NCBI GenBank assembly: GCA_023460395.1
Contig: JAEWQB010000018.1
Location: forward strand, 62,001 to 126,000
DNA: 64,000 nucleotides
Source of the DNA: Pseudomonadota bacterium
GTDB lineage: Bacteria > Desulfobacterota > Desulfovibrionia > Desulfovibrionales > Desulfovibrionaceae
Direction of reading: 5' to 3'
Shown one piece after another: positions 47,009 through 56,075 of the stretch. A program made the translations under genes and the position numbers. Position 1 is the stretch's first letter; every line of letters starts with the position of its first letter. The notes below the pieces were generated by a model. It saw nothing but the letters and a program-made list of their open reading frames with translations, searched no databases and had not been told where the DNA came from.

Positions 47009-48364
47009 ATGAAAGATTTGTGGGGAAGACTTCTTACGAAAGATCGCTTGTATGTAAAGGATGACACACCTTACCGAGAAGCTTGTTCTGGGGAAGAACA
47101 ACAGAGAACCTCTTTTGCCAGAGATGCAGATCGCATAATATTCTCCAGCGCGTTCAGGCGCCTATCAAAAAAAACACAAGTACACCCGCTAGCTTTAAAA
47201 GATCATATCCATAATCGACTAACACATTCGCTGGAAGTGAGTAGTGTTGGCAGGTCGTTAGGGACAATGGCTGGGGTTCGCTTGGAAGCGGACAATCTAT
47301 TGCCTGAAGGCATACATGCGCATCATCTTGGAGAAATAGTTCAAGCGGCCTGTTTGGCGCATGATATCGGAAATCCACCCTTTGGGCATGCAGGCGAAGC
47401 TGCCCTACGAAACTGGTTTAAAAATTCTGCTCACGGCAAATTTCTCGAACCCTTAACACCAGTTCAGCGAAGTGATTTTTTCAATTTTGATGGCAACGCT
47501 CAGAGTTTTAGAATCGTTACAGTTATTGAATATTATCAACGGAAAGGAGGCATGCGGTTGACATATCCCACTCTTGCTTCTTTGGTAAAATATCCTTTTA
47601 CAGCGCACCGTTCCGAAGAAACTGGCAAGTCAAAATTTGGTTTTTATCAGTCTGAGCGTGATATCTTCCTGCATATGGCACAAGAACTTGGGTTAGGGAC
47701 TAAAATTGATGGTATCAAGCGACATCCTCTATCATTTTTGACAGAAGCCGCTGACGATATTTGCTATAGTTTGATTGACCTTGAAGATGCCCAAGAAATG
47801 AAGATACTGAGCGTTGAGGAAATTTTTGAAATTCTTAGCCCTGTTTTTGAAAAAAAATGCATAAATAAAGTTCTGCACGAGCATGAAGAACAATCTCCAC
47901 GGCGGAAAATGAGCTATCTGCGGAGTAAAGCCATTAACACTCTAGTTAGCGATGTTATTGAAGCATTTTTTGATGCACTACCATCAATTCTTGACGGTAG
48001 TTTTTCTACAGACTTAGTTACAAACTCTGCTGAAAAAACAAGGGAAACAATCATTTCTGCAAAGAATATTGCAAAAAACAAAGTATTTAAAGAACCGCGT
48101 AAAATTACACTTGAAATTGGATCTTACACGGTGTTCGAAAAATTACTCGATATTTTCATTCCTGCCATTTATGAGAGAGTATTTATAAAAGCAAAACATG
48201 AAACATTTAAGACAAAAAGAATTATAGATCTGTTGGAGGTTAATGCTCCACCGGAATCAGCAGATTTATATTCATCATATCAAGCAATTATAGATTTTGT
48301 ATCTGGAATGACAGATGATTATGCAACCTTTATCTCTTCTCAATTCTCTGGGGCGGGAAAATAG
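47009..48364 (+). CDS. dgt: Deoxynucleoside triphosphate triphosphohydrolase (dGTPase family)
   Basis: HD-domain hydrolase removing tripolyphosphate from dNTPs. HD-domain ligands are visible: His73 in NRLTHSLEVS, His118-Asp119 in CLAHDIGNPPFGHAGE and the late Asp in TEAADDICYS. 451 residues, near the length of E. coli Dgt. I start at ATG 47009 because GAGGA lies seven bases before it; ATG 46997 and 47003 are also possible. AT-rich, strongly different from neighbours, and the only intact gene in the island. Such enzymes can block phage by draining dGTP, which suits a lone cargo gene, but a housekeeping or acquired metabolic role cannot be excluded. Confidence 0.9.
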   Translation: MKDLWGRLLTKDRLYVKDDTPYREACSGEEQQRTSFARDADRIIFSSAFRRLSKKTQVHPLALKDHIHNRLTHSLEVSSVGRSLGTMAGVRLEADNLLPEGIHAHHLGEIVQAACLAHDIGNPPFGHAGEAALRNWFKNSAHGKFLEPLTPVQRSDFFNFDGNAQSFRIVTVIEYYQRKGGMRLTYPTLASLVKYPFTAHRSEETGKSKFGFYQSERDIFLHMAQELGLGTKIDGIKRHPLSFLTEAADDICYSLIDLEDAQEMKILSVEEIFEILSPVFEKKCINKVLHEHEEQSPRRKMSYLRSKAINTLVSDVIEAFFDALPSILDGSFSTDLVTNSAEKTRETIISAKNIAKNKVFKEPRKITLEIGSYTVFEKLLDIFIPAIYERVFIKAKHETFKTKRIIDLLEVNAPPESADLYSSYQAIIDFVSGMTDDYATFISSQFSGAGK

Positions 48365-48635
48365 TTTTAATGGGTCACTGTTGCTTCCAGACGTGAACTC
48401 GGATGTACCGACGAGACTTGAACTCATGCGCTCAAGTCCAGCAGCGAACATTTTGCACGCTATTACATGCTGTCTTTGCTACGCTTAGAACCTGTATTTA
48501 ACGACTCTAACTCGGAGAGGTATTCTTCAACATATTCAGAATATTAGCTAACGGTGGATTCGTACGGTATTTTGAACGGCACTCCTATGGAGTACCCACA
48601 CAATAGCAACTAATTTAAATATATTAATACTTGTA

Positions 48636-48659
48636 TTCGAGTCTCGCCTTCGGCACCAT
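48636..48659 (+). repeat. attR-type repeat, copy of the tRNA-Leu 3' end
   Basis: 24 bases beginning TTCGAGTCTCGCC and ending GCACCAT, one base different from 46484-46507. The bases before it do not form the rest of a tRNA, so it is a boundary copy. Confidence 0.88.
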
Positions 48660-48669
48660 ATTTCCATAC

Positions 48670-48716
48670 GCAAACAACGTCCGTGAGGTCACAAGCCTTG
48701 CGGGCGTTTGCTTTTT
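48670..48716 (+). terminator. Second terminator, probably the original one of tRNA-Leu
   Basis: Imperfect long hairpin closed by GCAAAC / GTTTGC and followed by five T. It shares AAGCCTTGCGGG with the terminator inside the island, which suggests it belonged to the tRNA before insertion. Confidence 0.55.
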
Positions 48717-48998
48717 GGGCAGAGCACTGAGTAGCCCCCCCACATATGGGGCGCGGTCGCAAGCGGGTTCAATCCTTAAAATTACACAATCTACGCCGCC
48801 TGTGGACGGACATCATGCATATACTCTGGGGGCCGGAAGCGATGTCTGGGCTTCGGTCTGCTGGCAGCCAATCCCGCATCCAGCCCCTCCCCCCGGTGCT
48901 CCCGTTTAGTGGACAGCCGTTTTCCTTCACGATAGCATCCAGCGGTATATATTCCTTGAGGCCCGCCCCCGATTATTCACCAACGCAAGGTTTTGATT

Positions 48999-50156
48999 GT
49001 GAACCCCACCCGCAAGGCGCTTATAACAGGCATTACCGGTCAGGACGGAGCTTATCTCGCAGAATTCCTTTTGCAGAAAGGGTACGAGGTTCACGGCATC
49101 AAACGCCGGGCCTCGCTTTTTAATACCGACCGGGTGGACCACCTCTATCAAGACCCTCACGCGGACAATCGAAGGTTCATTCTGCACTATGGCGATATGA
49201 GTGACGCTTCGAATCTCATTCGTATCATGCAGGAAGTAAAGCCGGATGAAGTCTACAATTTAGCGGCCCAGAGCCATGTGCGGGTGTCTTTTGAATCGCC
49301 GGAATACACGGCGGACGTGGATGCGTTGGGCACTCTGCGCCTGCTGGAGGCAATCCGCATTACCGGGCTTGCCGCCACAACACGGTTTTATCAGGCCTCC
49401 ACCTCAGAGTTGTTTGGTTTGGTACAAGAAACCCCGCAGACTGAAGAAACGCCGTTTCATCCCCGCTCCCCTTACGCCTGTGCCAAGCTCTACGCTCATT
49501 GGATTACGGTGAATTATCGTGAAGCCTACGGCATGTATGCCTGCAACGGTATTTTGTTCAACCACGAATCCCCCATGCGCGGCGAAACCTTTGTAACGCG
49601 CAAAATTACCCGCGCGTTATCCCGCATGGCATTGGGGCTTCAAGACTGCCTTTTCCTTGGGAATCTGGATGCCAGACGCGATTGGGGCCATGCCCGCGAC
49701 TATGTGGAAATACAGTGGCTCATGTTGCAGCAGGCCCAAGCGGAAGATTTTGTCATTGCCACGGGGCGGCAATTCTCTGTTCGCGATTTCGTCAACGCGG
49801 CAGCGCATGAATTAGGACTCCGCCTCTCATGGCACGGCATGGGCGAAGATGAAGTGGGTGTGATCGCCGCTGTGGATAACGCCCGATTACAACAGACCGC
49901 CGGAGTCCAGCAGGAACTGAACTGGTCCCTCGCCCCCGGTGACACGATTGTACGGGTAGATCCCCGTTACTTCCGCCCGACCGAAGTGGACGCGTTGCTG
50001 GGCAATGCCGCCAAAGCCAAGGAACGACTGGGCTGGGAACCCCGCACCAGTTTTGAAGACATGGTTGCCGAAATGGCGCGGGAAGACCTTGCACTGAGCG
50101 TGCGCGACGCCATTTGCACCAGCGCAGGGTTCAAAGCGTTCAGTTACAACGAATAA
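48999..50156 (+). CDS. gmd: GDP-mannose 4,6-dehydratase
   Basis: NADP-dependent short-chain dehydratase making GDP-4-keto-6-deoxymannose, the precursor of GDP-fucose and related sugars. Rossmann loop ALITGITGQDGAYLAE, catalytic STSELFG, SPYACAKLYAHW (Tyr-x-x-x-Lys) and NHESPMRGETFVTRKI are all present; about 385 residues, slightly long. I choose GTG 48999 with AAGG eight bases upstream over TTG 48993. Followed by fcl after 11 bp. Confidence 0.95.
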   Translation: MNPTRKALITGITGQDGAYLAEFLLQKGYEVHGIKRRASLFNTDRVDHLYQDPHADNRRFILHYGDMSDASNLIRIMQEVKPDEVYNLAAQSHVRVSFESPEYTADVDALGTLRLLEAIRITGLAATTRFYQASTSELFGLVQETPQTEETPFHPRSPYACAKLYAHWITVNYREAYGMYACNGILFNHESPMRGETFVTRKITRALSRMALGLQDCLFLGNLDARRDWGHARDYVEIQWLMLQQAQAEDFVIATGRQFSVRDFVNAAAHELGLRLSWHGMGEDEVGVIAAVDNARLQQTAGVQQELNWSLAPGDTIVRVDPRYFRPTEVDALLGNAAKAKERLGWEPRTSFEDMVAEMAREDLALSVRDAICTSAGFKAFSYNE

Positions 50157-50167
50157 CCGCGACCAGT

Positions 50168-51103
50168 ATGGATAATAACGAACTCATCTACGTGGCAGGC
50201 CATAGCGGGCTTGCGGGCAGCGCGATCTGCCGCGCCTTAACACAGTCCGGCTATCGCAACCAACTCGTCCGCACCCACGCGGAACTGGACCTTTGCGATC
50301 AGGCCGCTGTCCGCGCATTTTTTGCGGAGCACCGTCCTCACACCGTGGTGCTGGCAGCCGCCAAGGTAGGCGGAATTCATGCAAATGCCACCTACCCCGC
50401 CGAGTTCATCTTCCAAAATCTACAAATCCAAAATAACGTTATTGATAGCGCATACCGGCACGGCTGCCAGAAACTGCTTTTCCTCGGTTCGTCGTGCATC
50501 TACCCTAAGTTCTGCCCGCAGCCCATTGAAGAAGCATCCTTGCTCTCAGGCCCGTTGGAACCAAGCAACGAAGCTTACGCCATAGCGAAAATCGCTGGCA
50601 TCAAATTATGTCAGGCATACAGAAAGCAGTATGGATTCAACGCTATTAGCGCCATGCCCACCAATCTGTATGGTCCCGGCGACTCCTACCATCCTGAAAA
50701 CAGCCATGTCATTCCCGCGCTTATCCGCCGCTTTCACGAAGCCAAAGAAAGCGGGGCAGAACGCGTGAGCATCTGGGGAACGGGAACCGCCCTCCGCGAG
50801 TTCCTTCACGTGGATGACATGGCCTCGGCCTCTGTTTTCCTGCTGAAAAATTATTCCGGTACGGAACAGGTTAACGTGGGCTGCCAGCAAGAATGCAGTA
50901 TCATGGAGCTGGCTCACCGCATCGCCGCGATTGTGCAATACCGTGGAGAAATTGTGCCGGACCCCACCAAGCCGGACGGGACACCGCGCAAACGCATGGA
51001 CTCCGGCAAGCTATTTGCCATGGGCTGGAAGCCTCGTGTGAGATTGGAAGACGGGTTGCGCGCAACGTATTCCGACTTTCTGCGGCACCAACGTCGTCCA
51101 TAA
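50168..51103 (+). CDS. fcl: GDP-L-fucose synthase
   Basis: Epimerase/reductase converting the Gmd product to GDP-L-fucose. It has VAGHSGLAGSAI (NADP loop), FLGSSCIYPKFCPQPI, EAYAIAKIAGIKLC (Tyr-x-x-x-Lys) and NLYGPGDSYHPENSHVIPALI; 311 residues, standard. Directly after gmd; the pair supplies sugar nucleotide for lipopolysaccharide or another glycan. Confidence 0.95.
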   Translation: MDNNELIYVAGHSGLAGSAICRALTQSGYRNQLVRTHAELDLCDQAAVRAFFAEHRPHTVVLAAAKVGGIHANATYPAEFIFQNLQIQNNVIDSAYRHGCQKLLFLGSSCIYPKFCPQPIEEASLLSGPLEPSNEAYAIAKIAGIKLCQAYRKQYGFNAISAMPTNLYGPGDSYHPENSHVIPALIRRFHEAKESGAERVSIWGTGTALREFLHVDDMASASVFLLKNYSGTEQVNVGCQQECSIMELAHRIAAIVQYRGEIVPDPTKPDGTPRKRMDSGKLFAMGWKPRVRLEDGLRATYSDFLRHQRRP

Positions 51104-51133
51104 CCACTAACGTCCGCCCTAACGGAAGCTCCT

Positions 51134-52120
51134 ATGCCCACTCCTCCGCTTCTCAATATCACCGTTCCCGTTTTCAACCGCCCGGCACTGACTCTCCAGA
51201 CGCTGGAAGCCGTGCGCCGCAGCACATCCGTCCCGTATGTTCTCACGGTAGTGGATAACGGAAGCGACGAGGACACTCGCAACCTGCTTATTGCCATGCG
51301 CGATGCGGGGAAAATAGACCTGCTTATCCGGCTCGACAGGAATTACGGAGTCGCCGTTGCGGCGAATGCAGGCTGGCGGCTGGTGGACGCGCCGTTGTAT
51401 ATGAAACTGGATAACGACGTGGTTATCCATGCGCCCAACTGGTTTCCCGTTGTCCTTGCGGAAATGCAACGAGTTGGCAAAGACGCCGTGTGGGGGGCGG
51501 ACCTGAACGGGCAGATGGGAAACCCGGCCTATGTGCACAGACGGCAAGGCATTACCGGGCTAACCCGGCTGCATGTTTCCGGCGGAGCGATTATCATCCC
51601 CCGCAGCATTTCCATACTCGCGGGCTACTGGTCGGAAGACTATGGGCTCTACGGCTGTGAGGACGGTGATTATGGAGAACGCCTTAACGCCCTGAACATA
51701 CACCAATACTATTTCGACCATCGCCCCTTCATGCGCCACATGGGGCACGATGCCACTCTTCTCAAAACGCGGCACGGGCTGGATAAGGCGCAAGAAAAAG
51801 CGGTCTTCATGCAACTATGGAAGGTTAATCAATTTTTGTACAAAGACGGGCACCGGGCACCCAATATCCCGCCGCTGTACATTCCAACCAGCTTTGACGG
51901 CTATGCGCTCTCGCTACAGGTAAACACCGCAGGGCTGGAGATATGGAAAGCCGCGATGGATTTGCATAACATGGCTGACAAATTCCGCAGTGCCCCCAAA
52001 AAAAGTCTGGAGGTGCTCAACCACTTCATTACCGTTCAAAACGCCAATTGGATGTCCGCCACCAATGCGGCACAAGACGCCTATGAGCGCTTGCGTGTCC
52101 AAATCGCCCAATCCCTATAG
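51134..52120 (+). CDS. Family 2 glycosyltransferase
   Basis: GT-A fold transferase: ITVPVFNRPALTLQTLEAV, TVVDNGSDEDT and metal-binding YMKLDNDVVIHAPNWF. 328 residues, no membrane helices. Its position 30 bp after fcl suggests it uses GDP-fucose or builds the same glycan. A WxxEDY/GCEDGDYGERL element later in the domain is typical for transferases that work on glycan or protein substrates in this family. The linkage is unknown. Confidence 0.87.
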   Translation: MPTPPLLNITVPVFNRPALTLQTLEAVRRSTSVPYVLTVVDNGSDEDTRNLLIAMRDAGKIDLLIRLDRNYGVAVAANAGWRLVDAPLYMKLDNDVVIHAPNWFPVVLAEMQRVGKDAVWGADLNGQMGNPAYVHRRQGITGLTRLHVSGGAIIIPRSISILAGYWSEDYGLYGCEDGDYGERLNALNIHQYYFDHRPFMRHMGHDATLLKTRHGLDKAQEKAVFMQLWKVNQFLYKDGHRAPNIPPLYIPTSFDGYALSLQVNTAGLEIWKAAMDLHNMADKFRSAPKKSLEVLNHFITVQNANWMSATNAAQDAYERLRVQIAQSL

Positions 52121-52339
52121 CGTCTCCGCAGCAGGCCGGTCGCCGGATACCGGCCCTCCGCTCTCCCCCATGCGGCATGACACCGCAAAGCCAGTAGCCG
52201 CGATCAGACGCCAGTGTCTTGCTGGCACAACAGGCCGCCACAGGCTCACCGGGAACGGACAAGTCCTCCCAAAGACCCGTGGGAACAGGACATTCAGGAA
52301 AGAAGGGTGCCCGGAGACAACGAGAGGGACCGGAGCTGT

Positions 52340-55300
52340 TTATTCCGCCCCTGCGGGAGCGACATCGGAAGGGGCATCGCCCAGAATGGCGCGTAAATCA
52401 TCCTCAATGCGCTTGCGGTAATGCCCCACTGCCGCCGGACTGGACATGACCATATCCAATTGTCGGGTATGCATAACCAGATAGCCCAGCACACGCAGAG
52501 CGCGCAGCATCATCTCCAAGGGGAAGCCCTCCAGCCGGGCGGCAAGACTGTCGCGGATAACGCGCACCCGGAAGCCGTGTTCTTCCAATACATCGGCAAT
52601 CAGCAACACTCGGCGTAACCGCCGGTCAAGGTCCGCCGCGCCTCCTTTGAACCGAAAGGCCGCGAAGTTTTCAGCATCTTCGTCTCCTGCCAGAGTCTCC
52701 ACCGTGCAAAAATGATATCCAAACCGGGATTGCAACGTGCAGAACCGGCTACTGACAAGAAAATAGTTACGCATAGCGTACACAGACGCTCCGGCAGGCT
52801 CAAAGCCGGGATCGAGCGCAGACTGGGCCAGCACAGACAAAAACCCCGACGCGTGCACCGGCGGCGGGCCTTCCCACGGAATATCCATCATGCCGTGCCA
52901 CAGCGCACGCATGGGGGGAGACACAATATTCTGCAACGGAATAAGTTTTCCCTCCGGCGGATCGCGAAACGCATCGTCCAGATCCACCACCCAAAACTGC
53001 AACGGTCTTCCATGGTACAAACGGCGGGCCAGATGCTGCGGGTATCTGGCCCCCTTGCCATCGCGAAACATTTCTTCCACCGACTTCTGATGGCAAAAAC
53101 GGGTAATGTCATGCAGCGTGCGACAGTTTGCCGCACGAAAATCCGGTCCGTCCGGGTCGGTGAGGGTGAGTGGGGCAATGTGCTCCAGCACCTTTTCCAG
53201 CGTGGTGTGAACAGAACTGCCCCGCATCACCACGCGGGGCCGCTTTGCCCGCCGTAGCAAGGCCGAAGCCGTTCCCTCGATCACCCGCCCCCCATCCGCA
53301 TCCACGGTAACTGTCGCACCTGCGGGCAGAGCCTCCACGGCATCGCCTATCCCAAAAAGAGCCGGAACACCAAATTCCCGCGACACGTTCGCCAGATGCC
53401 CCGCAGACGAGCCTGTTCCCGCCACAACAGCGGCTGCACGGGAAAGCAACGGGGCCCAGCGCGGAGCAGCGTGCGAAAGCACCAACACGGCCCCTTTGGG
53501 AAATGCCAGCGCCTCCACCTGCTTGCGCACATGCACTACCTCGCCAGCGCCAGCGCCGGGGGCGGCGGTTTCGCCACCGCGTAGCAGCACGGTGTATTCC
53601 GCAGGGGGCGCTCCCGCATCGCCTGAACCGGCTGCAACGCCCGCAGAGGCCGCACCATCAGTGGCGGTTATGCACGTCGTGTCGATCATGATGTCCGCGT
53701 TGTTTGCGTCCAAAAACGCCACATCGGAGGCGTCGGCAGTCCCCGCCGCGTATGGGGCAGCAGGTTCGGCAGCACCAGCAGTCTGCAACGCGGAGCTTCC
53801 GCCAGCCCCGGCTTCTGCGGCAGATCCGGCATCCTCGTCAACTTCATCCGAAAAGCGCCCAACACGCAGGGGGTAGTTTCCATGCAGAGGATTGTCCCTA
53901 GCTCCATCCGGCATCTCCGAAGCATCTTGCCCGCCCGGAAATACACATGCGACAGGATCTCCACCGATAAGGGAAAGAGGACGGGCCTGGAGCAGCATGA
54001 ACTCCCCATGTGGAAGCAACGCCCACTCCACATCCTGCGCGCACCCGTAATGTGCTTCCACACGCATGGAGAGCGTGGCGAGCGCACGTAATTTTTCGTC
54101 ATCAAGGCTAGGAGTTTCCACCAGATGTGCAGGGGTTTCCCGTCGGGTAACCCCCTCCCCGTTGCCCACTTCATACCGTTCTGTTTTTCGGGCGATGTGG
54201 CGCTCCACAATGGCATACGGCGGATCGCACGACAGCACAAAACGGTCTGTGGGCACCCGACCGTCCACCACGCCGCGCGGCAGGCCGGACGCGGCATGGA
54301 TGACCATGGTATCGCTGTTGCCCTGCACCGGATTGCGGGTATAGAGCACTCCCCCCGCCACGGACCCCAGCATAGGCATGACAGCCACGCTTACAGCCGT
54401 GTCCCGGTCAGACAGACCACACCGCATGCGGTAGGCCACGGCTTCTGCTCCGTATTTGGACGCGATAACCTCACGCCACGCCTCCGCCACATGCTCCGGC
54501 GGCACGTTCAGCAACGAACGGTACTGCCCGGCAAAGGCGTGACCGGGCATATCTTCCCCCAGTGCACTACTGCGCACTGCCAGCGAGCCGGACCATCCTG
54601 TGCGCTGCATCAGAGCGTTGGCGGCAGCGGTGAGCGCCGTTTCCAGCTCTTCCGGCAAGGGGGCGCTAACCACCTTTTGCTGAATCCGGGAGCAGACGCC
54701 GTACAGGCTGTCCAGCCTATCCGGGTCCGCAAGGCGCAGCAGTCTATCCACTTCTTCATTAAGACCAGAGTGGCGCATGAACAGCCAAAAAGCCCGCGCG
54801 GTCACAGCAAAACCGTCCGGTACAGGCAAATACGCCCGATTCCGCAACTCCCCAAGGTTCGCCGCTTTGCCGCCTACCTCCGGCGCATCCACTGCGGCTA
54901 ACTCGGCAAACGAACGCACCAGCGGACCTTCACCAAGGTCTGGCGCGGTTTCAAGCAGGGGAGCAAGCTGCGCCCGAATCTCTTCAAACCGCTCCCGCAA
55001 CACGCTGTAGCGGTCCGGCGCAAGCGCGTCCATGGCCTCGATCATCTGATAGACAGATGAAGCAATACGCGTAGTCTGGGTGCGCACATAGGCGAGATCG
55101 TAAGGGGAAGAACCCGCCAGAGTCTCCTCCATGTGCGACATGGCTTCCAGCGCTTTATTGTTGGCGCTGACCAGTCGCTTGAACCACGCGCACGCCTCAC
55201 GGAAGGAAGCCCGGAGGCCTTCCTGCGCCGCCTCGTCATAACGGGCGGCAGGAAAACACCTCCGGGCCATTGCATGCAGGGAACCTTTCAGGAAGCGTCC

Positions 55301-55354
55301 CCACTTCCGCAAGACGGCCCATGTCCGAGCCAAAGCACTTTCATGGGGCGTCAT
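52340..55354 (-). CDS. PEP synthase-related phosphotransferase with novel C-terminal half
   Basis: 1004 residues. Order: an N-terminal helical region (1-150), a PPDK/PEP-synthase ATP-grasp domain (about 160-500; EVGGKAANLGEL and GSLAVRSSALGEDMPGHAFAGQYRSLLNV), a low-complexity Ala/Gly/Asp-rich insertion (about 510-610), and the swivelling phosphohistidine domain with GTGSSAGHLANVSREFGVPAL (His653). The usual PEP/pyruvate TIM barrel is missing; instead about 300 residues of no known fold follow. Start is ATG 55354, ten bp after the stop of the preceding gene; a GTG start at 55387 would overlap it. Probably an ATP-dependent phosphoryl transferase with another acceptor. Confidence 0.8.
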   Translation of the reverse strand: MTPHESALARTWAVLRKWGRFLKGSLHAMARRCFPAARYDEAAQEGLRASFREACAWFKRLVSANNKALEAMSHMEETLAGSSPYDLAYVRTQTTRIASSVYQMIEAMDALAPDRYSVLRERFEEIRAQLAPLLETAPDLGEGPLVRSFAELAAVDAPEVGGKAANLGELRNRAYLPVPDGFAVTARAFWLFMRHSGLNEEVDRLLRLADPDRLDSLYGVCSRIQQKVVSAPLPEELETALTAAANALMQRTGWSGSLAVRSSALGEDMPGHAFAGQYRSLLNVPPEHVAEAWREVIASKYGAEAVAYRMRCGLSDRDTAVSVAVMPMLGSVAGGVLYTRNPVQGNSDTMVIHAASGLPRGVVDGRVPTDRFVLSCDPPYAIVERHIARKTERYEVGNGEGVTRRETPAHLVETPSLDDEKLRALATLSMRVEAHYGCAQDVEWALLPHGEFMLLQARPLSLIGGDPVACVFPGGQDASEMPDGARDNPLHGNYPLRVGRFSDEVDEDAGSAAEAGAGGSSALQTAGAAEPAAPYAAGTADASDVAFLDANNADIMIDTTCITATDGAASAGVAAGSGDAGAPPAEYTVLLRGGETAAPGAGAGEVVHVRKQVEALAFPKGAVLVLSHAAPRWAPLLSRAAAVVAGTGSSAGHLANVSREFGVPALFGIGDAVEALPAGATVTVDADGGRVIEGTASALLRRAKRPRVVMRGSSVHTTLEKVLEHIAPLTLTDPDGPDFRAANCRTLHDITRFCHQKSVEEMFRDGKGARYPQHLARRLYHGRPLQFWVVDLDDAFRDPPEGKLIPLQNIVSPPMRALWHGMMDIPWEGPPPVHASGFLSVLAQSALDPGFEPAGASVYAMRNYFLVSSRFCTLQSRFGYHFCTVETLAGDEDAENFAAFRFKGGAADLDRRLRRVLLIADVLEEHGFRVRVIRDSLAARLEGFPLEMMLRALRVLGYLVMHTRQLDMVMSSPAAVGHYRKRIEDDLRAILGDAPSDVAPAGAE

Positions 55355-55364
55355 AGTGAATGCC

Positions 55365-56072
55365 TTACACTTCCTTCTTTTTGCCACCCTTCATCTGAAG
55401 ACCAATGCCTTCGAACAAGAAAAAGATGCCGAACCCAAACCACAGGGTGTATACCACATAGAATATCAAAGAGAAGGAAAGGATGCCAGCACGGGAAGAC
55501 GCGCTTTCCGCCTCTATGCCGAAGTAGTTGTAGCCAACTTCCACACCCCGGCTCACAACATTCATCACCAGCGCCGCTTCCGAGAACAGGTGCTGCCGCT
55601 TCAAATCGCGTTCCACGGCGTGCAGAGTCTTCCACCATGTAAACATGGACAGCTTACCGTTCATGCCGTAGGCGGTTGCCAGCGGAGCCTCGTTATTCGC
55701 GAACATGGCGTCGCTGTCATTCACGGCGCGCAGAAGCAAATCGGTCAGGTTCACAGAGACTTTTACGGAAGTCCCTTCCACAATAGGATCACCCTGCTTT
55801 GCCAGCAGCACGCCTGTTTGCGCTGCTTCTTCAGGGGACTTCATGTTCAGCGTCAGCGAAACCTGCTTGTCTCCGCTTTTCTGCACGGCATCCCGTACAG
55901 CGGGCAGATAATAAGTTGAACCTTTGGAGATGGAGTTAAACAGCTTATCCGAAGCCTCGAACGCATTATGCCCTTCCCCGAAATGCGGGGTAAACATATA
56001 GGCGAGGACGATAAAAAAGCTCACGAGCATTGCTATGCCCAGCCTGAATTGCTTTTTGCACTGTACCAGCAT
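55365..56072 (-). CDS. Hypothetical membrane protein of the TSUP operon
   Basis: 235 residues, one helix at the N-terminus (FRLGIAMLVSFFIVLAYMF) and one near the C-terminus (SFSLIFYVVYTLWFGFGIFFLF), with a periplasmic domain of about 170 residues between them, ending in a basic tail KGGKKKEV. Starts after the TSUP stop with no spare space (about 3 bp) and ends 10 bp before the PEP-synthase-like gene, so the three are one operon. No family name recognised; may be a partner of the permease. Confidence 0.75.
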   Translation of the reverse strand: MLVQCKKQFRLGIAMLVSFFIVLAYMFTPHFGEGHNAFEASDKLFNSISKGSTYYLPAVRDAVQKSGDKQVSLTLNMKSPEEAAQTGVLLAKQGDPIVEGTSVKVSVNLTDLLLRAVNDSDAMFANNEAPLATAYGMNGKLSMFTWWKTLHAVERDLKRQHLFSEAALVMNVVSRGVEVGYNYFGIEAESASSRAGILSFSLIFYVVYTLWFGFGIFFLFEGIGLQMKGGKKKEV

Positions 56073-56075
56073 GGC

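Larger units (their letters stand above)
46508..48659 (+). mobile_element. Minimal tRNA-Leu genomic island carrying a dGTPase-family gene
   Basis: A 2.15-kb block bounded by the two 24-nt repeats. It contains a decayed P4-type integrase next to the tRNA and a single intact cargo gene. Composition is AT-rich compared with both sides. The tRNA terminator motif AAGCCTTGCGGG appears at both ends (46541 and 48693). No transfer or replication genes are seen; it is likely a satellite or a remnant no longer mobile. Confidence 0.82.
48365..48998. other. Island right end and intergenic region before gmd
   Basis: About 630 bp. It holds the right island boundary (48636-48659), a tRNA-type terminator (48670-48716) and GC-rich DNA with no convincing gene up to gmd. 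The part before the boundary is AT-rich and seems decayed. Confidence 0.5.

Noticed and set aside
48631..48659. A second tRNA-Leu gene at the island right end
   Set aside because: Only the 3' 23 bases of the tRNA plus one are present; no D, anticodon or variable arm precedes it, so it is a boundary copy.
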